Below, piece after piece: positions 24,132 through 30,273 of a stretch of DNA of 30,273 bases. The DNA lies in assembly GCA_021826525.1 (NCBI GenBank), contig JAKAZU010000009.1, positions 1 through 30,273 on the forward strand, written 5' to 3'. This DNA comes from Thermoplasmata archaeon. Its GTDB lineage: Archaea > Thermoplasmatota > Thermoplasmata > UBA184. The position numbers and the translations under genes are program-made. The notes beneath the pieces are model-generated. The model saw only the letters and a list, made by a program, of their open reading frames with translations, did no database searches and was not told where the DNA came from. Every line of letters starts with the position of its first letter. Positions within the stretch are counted from its first letter, which is position 1.

Positions 24132-25277
24132 CTACCGGTCGACTTCCCCGACGCAGACGTCGACGCTGCCCATGATGGGGGGGATGTCGGCGATCCGGTA
24201 GCCGACCAGGTACTGCCGGGCCGCGCTGACGTTGGCGAACACGGGCGAGCGGAACTTCACGCGATAGGGATGCTCGGATCCTTCGTTCACCACGTAGGCG
24301 AGCGCCTCGCCGTGCGGTTCCTCGATCGCGGAGAAGCCGAGCCCCTTCGGGTAGTTGCGCTTGAGCAGGTAGCCTTCTCGACCGACGGGAGCGTACGGCG
24401 CTCCGAGCCAGCGGGGGAGCTCCTGGGCCAGCACTGGCCCCGGGTGGTGCTCGAGCCAGTCGAGCGCCTGGCGGATGATTCGGATCGACTGGCGCATCTC
24501 CTCCATCCGTACGAGGTAGCGCGCCGTCACGTCTCCCGCCTCCGCGTGGGCGACATCGAACTCGAGCCGGTCGTACGCCGAGTAGGGCCGGTCCTTCCGC
24601 AGGTCGCGGCGGACGCCCGCGCTTCGGAGCATCGGACCGGTGATCCCGTGATCGATGCAGGCTCGCGCGTTCATCACGCCGAGGCCGTCGCAGCGCTTGT
24701 GGAAGATGTCGGAGTTGAGGCAGAGCTGGTCGTATTCGACGAAGCGGTCGATGAGCCAGTCGCAGACCTTGCGGGCCTCACCGATGAACCCCGGAGGCAG
24801 ATCGTTGCGAACTCCGCCGACCCGCATGTACTCGTACGTCATCCGGGCGCCCGTGTAGCTCTGGAAGAGGTCGAGGACGAGATCGCGGTCGCGCATCCCA
24901 TAGAGGAACGGCGTCATCAGCCCGATGTCCTGGACAAAGGCGGCGTACCACATCACGTGGGAACCGATCCGCTGGAACTCGTCGCTCATCACACGGATGT
25001 ACTCGGCCCGCTCGGGCGGCTGGACGTGGAGCGCCTGCTCCGCCGCGAGCACGTACAGGTGCTCCCAGGACAGTCCGGCGACGTAGCAGCAACGATCCAT
25101 CAGGGTGATCACTTCGTTGTAATGACGATCCTCGCTGATCTTCTCGATTCCTCGATGCAGGTATCCCATCTCGGGATCGACGTCCAGGACCTGCTCCCCG
25201 TCGATCTTCACGCGGAGATTCCACAGGCCGTGCGTCATGGGGTGCTGGGGCCCCATGTTGATCCACATCTCAGACAT
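24132..25277 (-). CDS. nuoD: complex I 49-kDa-type subunit D
   Basis: A 381-residue subunit descended from the large subunit of [NiFe] hydrogenases; together with NuoB it forms the quinone site. MGPQHPMTHG (residues 8-17) carries the quinone-binding His of the family. MGYLHRGIEKI follows, then DRCCYVAG with the Tyr that normally contacts the quinone headgroup; most relatives have D-R-x-D-Y here, so an Asp is replaced by Cys. The C-terminus ends in GEVDR, the usual end of the family. NuoC and NuoD are separate genes here, with an 8-base overlap. Confidence 0.95.
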   Translation of the reverse strand: MSEMWINMGPQHPMTHGLWNLRVKIDGEQVLDVDPEMGYLHRGIEKISEDRHYNEVITLMDRCCYVAGLSWEHLYVLAAEQALHVQPPERAEYIRVMSDEFQRIGSHVMWYAAFVQDIGLMTPFLYGMRDRDLVLDLFQSYTGARMTYEYMRVGGVRNDLPPGFIGEARKVCDWLIDRFVEYDQLCLNSDIFHKRCDGLGVMNARACIDHGITGPMLRSAGVRRDLRKDRPYSAYDRLEFDVAHAEAGDVTARYLVRMEEMRQSIRIIRQALDWLEHHPGPVLAQELPRWLGAPYAPVGREGYLLKRNYPKGLGFSAIEEPHGEALAYVVNEGSEHPYRVKFRSPVFANVSAARQYLVGYRIADIPPIMGSVDVCVGEVDR

Positions 25278-25746
25278 GGCGCGTCTTCACCTCCAGCTCC
25301 TCCGGCTCGTGGAGCTTGAAGGAGCGGAGCAGCGGGTTGAACGCGTACCCATCCGGCATCAAGAGGTGGCGCAGGTCCGGGTGATGGTCGAACTGGATCC
25401 CGACGAGTTCCCAGGTCTCTCGTTCGTGCCAGTTCGCACCGGGCCACACCGCGCTCGCGGTTTCGATGTGCGGGGCTTCCCCGACGAGGTCGGCCGACAA
25501 GAACAGATAGGCCACGCGGCGATCGGACCAGAGCGTGTAGATGACCTCGCGGCGGTCCACCCAATCGATGCCGCCGACCATCGACAGATGGTCGAAGCCG
25601 AGGTCGTCGTGCACCGCGCGGAAGACCTCCCGCGCCGCCTCGGGGCGGAACTTCACTCGGCCGAGCGTCCGGGCGAACGGGGTGAGCGAGATCATCCGAT
25701 CGCCGAGGTGTCGAGCGAGTTCCTGAGCCCACTCCTCCGCTGCCAT
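25270..25746 (-). CDS. nuoC: complex I subunit C
   Basis: A 158-residue protein of the 30-kDa subunit family. Its central signature region is ASAVWPGANWHERETWELVGIQFDHHPDLRHLLMP, here quoted in parts: WHERETWELVGI followed by HHPDLRHLLMPD. It holds no cofactors and stiffens the peripheral arm between NuoD and NuoI. Length is short but ordinary for a stand-alone NuoC. Start ATG 25746; the 36-base gap to nuoB is the longest within the nuo part of the operon. Confidence 0.93.
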   Translation of the reverse strand: MAAEEWAQELARHLGDRMISLTPFARTLGRVKFRPEAAREVFRAVHDDLGFDHLSMVGGIDWVDRREVIYTLWSDRRVAYLFLSADLVGEAPHIETASAVWPGANWHERETWELVGIQFDHHPDLRHLLMPDGYAFNPLLRSFKLHEPEELEVKTRHV

Positions 25747-25782
25747 ACCTCCCCTACGGTGCCCGAGGCGTCCCGAGCGGGA

Positions 25783-26394
25783 CTACTCCTTTCGCTCCCG
25801 AATGAGCTGTTCGAGCTTCAAGATCCCATCGAGCATCGCCTCCGGACGCGGCGGGCACCCGGCGATGTAGAGGTCCACGGGGACGAGCTTGTCGACGCCG
25901 GGCACGACCGAGTACGCCGTCCGGAACGGGCCACCGCCGGTGGCGCAGTTGCCCATCGCGATGACCCACTTCGGCTCGGGCATCTGCTCGTAGAGCGTGA
26001 CGAGCTTGTGCGCCACCTTCCACGTCACGGTCCCGTTGACGATCATGAGGTCGCACTGGCGCGGAGACGATCGCGGCACGACCCCGAAGCGCTCGGCATC
26101 CCAGCGGGCGCCGAACGCCGCAGCGAACTCGATCGCGCAGCAGGCGAGGCCCCAGTGGAGCGGGAAGAGCGAGTTCCGTCCGGCCCAGTTGAAGACGGGC
26201 CGGGTTAGCCGGTCCCGGCCTTGCTCCGCGATCATGGCCCCGAGAGCCTCCTTCGCGGCGGGGATGAACTGCTGGGCGCGGAGGGCTTCGATCTCAAGGA
26301 AGGGAATGGCGGGGGCCGCGTCGGCCATCGGAAGGGCCGGGGGCGGCATACCGGGAGTCAGCGGCCGAGGAAGATTCTCCGGAGCCGCGCTCAT
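25783..26394 (-). CDS. nuoB: complex I subunit B (N2 cluster)
   Basis: A 203-residue protein with the four cysteines that hold cluster N2: Cys85 and Cys86 in LACCAIEF, Cys150 in [11 protein letters not shown], and Cys180 in [28 protein letters not shown] lies in the conserved loop before the third Cys. The first ~35 residues are Pro/Ala-rich and not part of the fold. The start ATG 26394 overlaps the nuoA stop as ATGA, supporting coupled translation; the frame continues upstream only through nuoA. N2 passes electrons to the quinone held between NuoB and NuoD. Confidence 0.95.
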   Translation of the reverse strand: MSAAPENLPRPLTPGMPPPALPMADAAPAIPFLEIEALRAQQFIPAAKEALGAMIAEQGRDRLTRPVFNWAGRNSLFPLHWGLACCAIEFAAAFGARWDAERFGVVPRSSPRQCDLMIVNGTVTWKVAHKLVTLYEQMPEPKWVIAMGNCATGGGPFRTAYSVVPGVDKLVPVDLYIAGCPPRPEAMLDGILKLEQLIRERKE

Positions 26395-26756
26395 ACGACC
26401 CACCGGCGCTCGCCACTGAGCGCGTAGTAGATGCCGATGATCGCCAGGGTCGCGAACCCGAAGGCGATGAAGACGGGGTACCAGGAGGAGTTGACACCTC
26501 GGAACGTCAGCGCCCACAGCGCGAGAATGAACCCGATCACGTCGACCGCGACGAACACGATCGCGAACGCGTAGTGCTGGGTGGGGAAGTCGATCTGCGC
26601 CTCACCCCCAGCCTCATCGCCGCATTCATACGTCGTGAGCTGAAGGTAGGAGCGCCGTCGCTTCGCTCCGAGCGTCCGGTTCGCGAAGATCGAGCCGATG
26701 CCGAAGGCGGCCGCGATGCCAGCGAAGACGAGGAAAGTGTCCAGTCCTGCGTCCAT
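26391..26756 (-). CDS. nuoA: complex I subunit A
   Basis: A 121-residue protein with three membrane helices. [15 protein letters not shown] is the family's quinone-site loop with its Cys. Helix 2 reads [15 protein letters not shown]; most NuoA proteins have F-D-V-E here, so the conserved Glu is Ile. It is the first gene of the operon. The ATG at 26756 has a strong Shine-Dalgarno AAGGAGG 9 bases upstream and a clear TATA box. No other ATG in this frame lies nearer to the promoter. Confidence 0.93.
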   Translation of the reverse strand: MDAGLDTFLVFAGIAAAFGIGSIFANRTLGAKRRRSYLQLTTYECGDEAGGEAQIDFPTQHYAFAIVFVAVDVIGFILALWALTFRGVNSSWYPVFIAFGFATLAIIGIYYALSGERRWVV

Positions 26757-26804
26757 CCGTGCTGCCCTCCTTCCGGTCGGCCTCTGTTCCGTTGGACCCC
26801 ATTT

Positions 26805-26816
26805 CGTTATTTAAGG
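26805..26816 (-). promoter_or_regulatory. TATA box of the nuo-ggr-idsA operon
   Basis: Minus-strand CCTTAAATAACG, the most A/T-rich block in the region, is centred at about 26811. It predicts a transcription start near 26785, giving a leader of about 28 bases with AAGGAGG at 26772-26766 before the nuoA ATG. Confidence 0.6.
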
Positions 26817-26877
26817 CCTGACCCGGGTTCCGGCGAACGGGCCGATTTCCTGCCGCGGAGCCGACGGGGACCGGACC

Positions 26878-26886
26878 CCGTTATCT
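26878..26886 (+). promoter_or_regulatory. TATA-like element for the GNAT gene at 26911
   Basis: CCGTTATCT is centred about 28 bases before the ATG, predicting a leaderless or nearly leaderless mRNA. Confidence 0.4.
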
Positions 26887-26910
26887 TCCGGGCATCCTGA
26901 CGGCGTTCGT

Positions 26911-27528
26911 ATGCGTGAACCGGAGTTCCGGCCGCCGCTCGCGCTGGTCGGGAACCGCTTGGAGCTGGTCCCGCTCCAGATCGAGCACGCCCCGGCGCTC
27001 TCGGAAGCCGGTCGAGATCCGAAGGTTTGGACGTACATCCGATCCGGCCCCGCGGCCACGCTTCCCGCGATGACCGCTCAGATCGGAGTGCTGCTCGAGC
27101 GCCAACGCGCGGGTACCGATCTCTGCTTCACGGTCCGGCGATTGCCCGGCCACGAGCCGGTCGGGATGACCCGGTTCCTACGAATCGATCGGGAAAGTCG
27201 TGGCGTAGAGATCGGTGGGACCTGGTACGATCCGGCCTACTGGCGGACCCCTCTGAACACCGAGGCGAAGTACCTCCTCCTCCACCATGCCTTCGACGTC
27301 GAGCACGTCCACCGGGTCCAACTCCAGACCGATGCGCGGAACGTGCGCTCGCGGCGGGCCATCGAGCGGCTGGGAGCGGTCCGGGAGGGCCAGATGCGCG
27401 AGGACGTGCTCCTGCCGAACGGCGTCTGGCGCTCTTCCGTACTTTACAGCATTCTCGAGTCCGAGTGGCCGGCCGTGCGCCGGAGCCTGGACGAGAAACT
27501 GGCCCGCCCCTGGCCGACTCCCACTTGA
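26911..27528 (+). CDS. GNAT-family N-acetyltransferase (RimJ/RimL type)
   Basis: A 205-residue acetyltransferase. After an N-terminal LELVPLQIEHAPALSEAGRD typical of RimJ/RimL-like enzymes (quoted only for its first part), it has the central beta hairpin EIGGTWYDPAYWRTPLNTEA, where WYDPAYWRTPLN is the family's Y-x-P-x-x-W/Q-G/R-x-G/P region, and the acetyl-CoA/C-terminal part HRVQLQTDARNVRSRRAIERLGA. RimJ/RimL relatives acetylate protein N-termini or small amines; the acceptor here is unknown. The ATG at 26911 lies about 28 bases after TTATCT. It is divergent from the nuo operon and convergent with the crotonase gene, their stops being only 21 bases apart. Confidence 0.88.
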   Translation: MREPEFRPPLALVGNRLELVPLQIEHAPALSEAGRDPKVWTYIRSGPAATLPAMTAQIGVLLERQRAGTDLCFTVRRLPGHEPVGMTRFLRIDRESRGVEIGGTWYDPAYWRTPLNTEAKYLLLHHAFDVEHVHRVQLQTDARNVRSRRAIERLGAVREGQMREDVLLPNGVWRSSVLYSILESEWPAVRRSLDEKLARPWPTPT

Positions 27529-27549
27529 GGCATAGCGGTCCCGCGAACG

Positions 27550-28344
27550 CTACTGCGACGGGAACTTCGGCGGGCGCTTCTCGCGGAACGCGCGAATCCC
27601 CTCGGCGAGCTCCGGCCCGCGGGCCGCCTCGACCGCGCCCCGACGCTCGAGCGCCATCTGCCCCTCGATGCGTTCGGTAAATGCCGAATGAAGAAGCCGC
27701 TTGGTCCATCCGTAGGCGAACGTCGGCCCGCGGGCGAGTTCGTCCGCCCGTTCGATGCGACGCGGCTCCAGAGCCCCGGACGCGAGCACTTCGTGGACAA
27801 GGCCAAGCTCGAGCGCCCGCGCGGCCGGGATGCGTGCGTTCGAGAACAACATCTGTTGAGCGAGCCCGATCCCGAGGTAGTGGGGAAGGAAGTAGGTCAG
27901 TCCGCCGTCCGGAACCGCCCCGAGCTGGGAGAATGCCGGCACCAGGACGGCGGAGTCGCTCGCGATGCGCCAATCGGCCGCGAGCGCGAGGGATAGGCCG
28001 CCGCCGGCCGCCACGCCCGGCAGGGACGCGAGCACCGGCTTCGGCATGCTGACGATCTCGCGGATCGCGTGCTCCATCTCGGCCGTGAGCTCGTGGAACA
28101 GCTTCGGGAGCGTTCCCGCGGTCCGCGCTTCCTCCATGACGGACACGTCCCCGCCCGCGCTGAACGAGTCACCGGCCCCGGTGAGCACCACGACCCGGGT
28201 GGCGGTGTCGAGGCTCGCGCGCTGGAGCGCTTCGCGTAGCGAGGTCATCGACACGACATCGAGCGCGTTGCGTCGCTCGGGCCGGTTGATCGTGATCGTG
28301 AAGACGGCCCCGTCGCGTCCGGCTCGGATCGGCTCCATACTCAT
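27550..28344 (-). CDS. enoyl-CoA hydratase/isomerase (crotonase) family protein, PaaG-like
   Basis: A 264-residue crotonase-fold enzyme acting on an acyl-CoA. The CoA-binding start is NRPERRNALD; the oxyanion-hole segments are SAGGDV and GVAAGGGLSLALAAD. The segment SQLGAVPDGGLTYFLPHYLG matches the PaaG-type isomerase pattern (GLVPDxGxTxFLP), so an isomerase is more likely than a classical hydratase; the hydratase Glu residues are not both present. The start is ATG 28344: the ATG at 28371 lies inside the probable TATA box CCTATATGG, and 28344 is 28 bases from that box (leaderless). It may cooperate with the dienoyl-CoA-reductase-like SDR in breaking down unsaturated or aromatic acyl-CoAs; this is inference. 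Confidence 0.88.
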   Translation of the reverse strand: MSMEPIRAGRDGAVFTITINRPERRNALDVVSMTSLREALQRASLDTATRVVVLTGAGDSFSAGGDVSVMEEARTAGTLPKLFHELTAEMEHAIREIVSMPKPVLASLPGVAAGGGLSLALAADWRIASDSAVLVPAFSQLGAVPDGGLTYFLPHYLGIGLAQQMLFSNARIPAARALELGLVHEVLASGALEPRRIERADELARGPTFAYGWTKRLLHSAFTERIEGQMALERRGAVEAARGPELAEGIRAFREKRPPKFPSQ

Positions 28345-28367
28345 CCCGGTCCCTTCGGGGCTCCGGC

Positions 28368-28376
28368 CCATATAGG
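28368..28376 (-). promoter_or_regulatory. TATA box for the crotonase-family gene
   Basis: Minus-strand CCTATATGG, centred near 28372, is 28 bases from the ATG at 28344, so the mRNA is probably leaderless; the upstream ATG at 28371 falls within the box. Confidence 0.5.
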
Positions 28377-28403
28377 CCCATCGGGAACGACGGACCGAAC
28401 GTC

Positions 28404-29585
28404 CTACGGTCGCTCGGTCGACGTCGGGGAAGCCTTCTTGGGAGGGGTCGGGGGCGGTGCCGGTGCGATGTCGTCGGCGCCCGGCAGATCCGGCGTCGGG
28501 GTCTTCGCGCTGTGGCCGAAGGGAGCCACCATCCGGGTCGACTCGGCCGACTCCGCCTTGATTTCGTCCTCGATCGATTGGATCTCGGTCAGGAGCTCTT
28601 CCTGACGCGGGATCGGCCCGAGGATACTGTCCATCGTTCCGATGTGCTTCTCGAGGTCCTCCATCGAGTTGAGCGGGCGGTCGGGGGTTTGCCGCCCGGC
28701 GCCGAGGTACTCCGAGGCGCCCTCCATCAGGCGCGTGAACTCGAAGGGGAAGAGGATCTTGGTGGCCTGGCCATCGCCCACCCGCTGTACGGTGTCGAGC
28801 GAGAGCACCGTGAGGGCCTTCGCATCGAGCGCGGTCGCGCCGAGAGCGAGGATGCGCAAGCGTTGGGCCTCTCCCTGCGCCTGAAGGATCGTAGCCACCC
28901 GCTGGCCCTCGGCCTCGAGGATGGCGGACTGCCGCACGCCTTCCGCTTGCAGGATGCGGGAGCGCTTCTGACCCTCGGAGACCAGGATCGCCGAGCGCTT
29001 CTCTCCATCCGCGCGCAGAACGGCCGCGCGTCGCTGGCGTTCGGCGGAGGTCTGTTCCTCCATCGCCGTCTTGACGGGGCCGACCGGGTCGACTTCCTTG
29101 ATCTCGACCGCCTCGACCCGGACGCCCCAGCGGTCCGTCGCCTCGTCGAGGATGTCGCGAAGCCGGGTGTTGATCCGCTCGCGGTTGTACAGGATTTCAT
29201 CGAGTTCCATGTCGCCGATCACGGACCGGAGCGTGGTCTGCGCGAGCGCGACGGTAGCGAGGTGGTAGTTCTGTACCTGGAAGATCGCCTTCGGCGAGTC
29301 GACGACCTTGATGTAGATGATCGCGTCGACATTCGTGGGCGAGTTGTCCTTGGTGATCACTTCCTGACGGGGGACCTCGAGGACCTGCGTTCGCAGGTCG
29401 ATCTTGAGAACGGTGGCGAGCGGGCTCACGATGTTGAACCCGGGGTTGATAATGCGCTTGTAGGATCCGAGCAGCGTGACGATCCCTTGCTGGTACGGCT
29501 GGATCGTGTAGATCATCCGGGCCAGAAGGACGAGGAGTGCGAACAGCGCGATGACGACCCCGGCGATCAGGCCCGTGTAGTCCAT
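28404..29585 (-). CDS. SPFH/Band 7 (stomatin/prohibitin-like) membrane protein
   Basis: A 393-residue protein: an N-terminal membrane helix (about 4-25), an SPFH/Band 7 domain (about 27-175; contains PGFNIVSPLATVLKIDLRTQ and IGDMELDEIL), a hendecad-repeat coiled coil (about 180-245), and a C-terminal polar, Pro-rich tail from about residue 335. SPFH proteins assemble into ring- or cage-like membrane scaffolds. The start ATG 29585 has GGAGGG 9 bases upstream; an ATG at 29609 lies before that site. It follows nfeD by 64 bases, the usual nfeD-stomatin pair. It lacks a recognisable protease or enzyme domain. Confidence 0.92.
   Translation of the reverse strand: MDYTGLIAGVVIALFALLVLLARMIYTIQPYQQGIVTLLGSYKRIINPGFNIVSPLATVLKIDLRTQVLEVPRQEVITKDNSPTNVDAIIYIKVVDSPKAIFQVQNYHLATVALAQTTLRSVIGDMELDEILYNRERINTRLRDILDEATDRWGVRVEAVEIKEVDPVGPVKTAMEEQTSAERQRRAAVLRADGEKRSAILVSEGQKRSRILQAEGVRQSAILEAEGQRVATILQAQGEAQRLRILALGATALDAKALTVLSLDTVQRVGDGQATKILFPFEFTRLMEGASEYLGAGRQTPDRPLNSMEDLEKHIGTMDSILGPIPRQEELLTEIQSIEDEIKAESAESTRMVAPFGHSAKTPTPDLPGADDIAPAPPPTPPKKASPTSTERP
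28869..29033 (-). repeat. five tandem 11-residue repeats in the SPFH protein
   Basis: The coding repeats at residues 185-239 have the pattern R-x-A/S-x-I/V-L-x-A/S-E/D-G-x, for example KRSAILVSEGQ, KRSRILQAEGV and RQSAILEAEGQ. This hendecad periodicity is typical of the helical rod that follows the SPFH domain. Confidence 0.75.
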
Positions 29586-29649
29586 CGAAATCAACCCTCC
29601 ATGCGCCATCGGCCCAGCGAACGGGTGAAGCTAACGGTTTCGATACCGG

Positions 29650-30129
29650 TCATGGGGGTACTCCCGGCGGTTCCGAGCCCGACGCGATGACTTCCACCGA
29701 CACCGATACGCCCGAGCCTCCGACCACCCGGACGTGAGTTCCCGGAGCGATCGCCACGTCGGCGCGGGCGGACCAGATCTCCGAACCGATGCGGACCTTG
29801 CCGCGGAGAGTGTCCGGGAGCACCGGGGCGATGATCACGCCTTCCTGACCGACCAATGTCCCGACCGTGGTCGACATGGGAGCATGAACGGGCGCCACCC
29901 ACCTGTAATAGGGTATCTCGAGCAGGGCCCCCGCGACGGCCGCCACGATGATCAGGATGATGCCGAAGTCGCTGTCGAGAAGGGCGTTCGGAAGGAAGAT
30001 CCACAGGAACCCCGCCATCAAGAGGACCGATGCCGGGATCAGCAGCAGCGCTCCGGGGTGGATCAGCTCCGCCGCGAGCAGGATGATCCCCGCGACCAGG
30101 AGGATGATCCCTATCGTGTCGTCCACCAC
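29650..30129 (-). CDS. nfeD: NfeD-family membrane protein
   Basis: A 159-residue protein: two or three membrane helices (about 6-68, including IGIILLVAGIILLAAELIHPG and FGIILIIVAAVAGALLEI, each quoted in part), followed by an OB-fold beta domain from about residue 83 (VGQEGVIIAPVLPDTLRGKVRIG...WSARAD), the NfeD1b-type short form without a protease domain. This form is generally encoded next to an SPFH protein and works with it at the membrane. The start is taken at GTG 30129, because the only earlier start (GTG 30177) lies upstream of the TATA-like CCTTATGGG; a GTG at 30126 is also possible. Confidence 0.82.
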   Translation of the reverse strand: MVDDTIGIILLVAGIILLAAELIHPGALLLIPASVLLMAGFLWIFLPNALLDSDFGIILIIVAAVAGALLEIPYYRWVAPVHAPMSTTVGTLVGQEGVIIAPVLPDTLRGKVRIGSEIWSARADVAIAPGTHVRVVGGSGVSVSVEVIASGSEPPGVPP

Positions 30130-30162
30130 GGATGCGGCTCCGCGACATCGAACCGTCGGCTG

Positions 30163-30171
30163 CCCATAAGG
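30163..30171 (-). promoter_or_regulatory. TATA-like element for the nfeD-SPFH pair
   Basis: Minus-strand CCTTATGGG, centred near 30167, predicts transcription starting about 30141, upstream of the GTG at 30129. Confidence 0.4.
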
Positions 30172-30210
30172 ATTCACCGGAGGGCCCGGGCCCCGGCACG
30201 CCCCGCGTCG

Positions 30211-30273
30211 CTAGCGGATGTAGGTCTGGGTGCTCGCGAGATCGAAGCGGGGAACGATGCGGATCCGGCTCCC
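30211..30273 (-). CDS. C-terminal end of an unidentified gene (enters from the right edge)
   Basis: Reading the minus strand from the right edge, an open frame gives 20 residues (ending RFDLASTQTYIR) and stops with TAG at 30213-30211. The segment is too short to assign to a family. Its composition is protein-like, and the gene would be upstream of nfeD on the same strand, about 34-80 bases away. Between it and nfeD lies the GC palindrome GGGCCCGGGCCC. Confidence 0.4.
   Translation of the reverse strand, partial: GSRIRIVPRFDLASTQTYIR

Noticed and set aside
14112..26756. Search for NuoE, NuoF, NuoG or FpoF/F420-binding genes hidden within or next to the operon
   Set aside because: All frames between the nuo genes are accounted for; no flavin/NADH-binding or F420-type module is present in the window. 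They could lie elsewhere in the genome.
27533..27552. TAGCG ... CGCTA inverted repeat between the convergent GNAT and crotonase genes
   Set aside because: Only five base pairs with a ten-base loop, and one arm includes the crotonase stop codon; too weak to call a terminator.
28345..28371. Upstream ATG at 28371 as start of the crotonase-family gene
   Set aside because: It lies within the probable TATA box CCTATATGG and would add nine residues outside the fold; ATG 28344 has the usual spacing.
30182..30193. Palindrome GGGCCCGGGCCC before nfeD
   Set aside because: It is a short GC-only palindrome in a GC-rich gap with no T-run; it may be chance or a weak terminator of the upstream gene and cannot be supported further.
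1..30273. Mobile elements, CRISPR arrays, integrase sites or defence genes
   Set aside because: No transposase, terminal inverted repeat, spaced direct repeats, integrase or restriction-type protein is visible; the tRNA-His 3' end is not duplicated nearby, so it is not evidently an attachment site.

Overview
The window looks like a chromosomal segment of a high-GC (about two thirds G+C by eye) archaeon, most probably from the Thermoplasmatota or a neighbouring euryarchaeal lineage. The archaeal markers are DNA topoisomerase VI (both subunits), a geranylgeranyl reductase next to an isoprenyl diphosphate synthase, an archaeal-type CoaBC, a 35-residue ribosomal protein eL41 gene, a tRNA-His gene with a bulge-helix-bulge intron, and TATA-like boxes about 26-28 bases upstream of the start codons of first genes (leaderless mRNAs). 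The lineage is inferred, not proven.

Layout. 1-2320: the tail of a possible GNAT gene, an alpha/beta hydrolase, a 2,4-dienoyl-CoA-reductase-like SDR and a thioredoxin. 2459-5509: a putative esterase, an unknown protein, a small membrane protein, the intron-containing tRNA-His and a HAD phosphatase. 5594-9164: coaBC, then sucC-sucD and a small Cys/His protein overlapping sucD. 9229-10416: eL41, an unknown protein and a four-helix CtaA-like protein. 10394-14042: top6B-top6A and a four-helix membrane protein. 14112-26756: one long minus-strand operon, nuoABCDHIJKLMN followed by geranylgeranyl reductase and polyprenyl diphosphate synthase. 26911-30273: a GNAT acetyltransferase, a PaaG/crotonase-family protein, an nfeD-stomatin pair and the tail of an unknown gene.

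How they fit. The respiratory operon encodes an 11-subunit complex I with no NuoE, NuoF or NuoG. Its NuoI is unusual: it carries four [4Fe-4S] motifs instead of two, because a second 2x[4Fe-4S] ferredoxin module is fused to its C-terminus. This could be where an electron donor other than NADH docks. The two terminal genes of the operon supply or saturate isoprenoid chains (archaeal lipids and probably the quinone tail). SucCD, CoaBC, the crotonase and the SDR point to CoA-thioester and TCA metabolism; the CtaA-like protein hints at heme/terminal-oxidase chemistry but lacks one expected His.

Two RNA or short-gene features are easily missed: the tRNA-His with a 32-nt intron at position 59/60 of the T-loop, and the 35-aa eL41 gene. 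Start choices use the TATA spacing for first genes, Shine-Dalgarno motifs and the repeated 4-base ATGA/GTGA overlaps inside operons. I saw no mobile elements, CRISPR arrays, rRNA genes or integrase sites, and no gene-free stretch longer than 300 bases.
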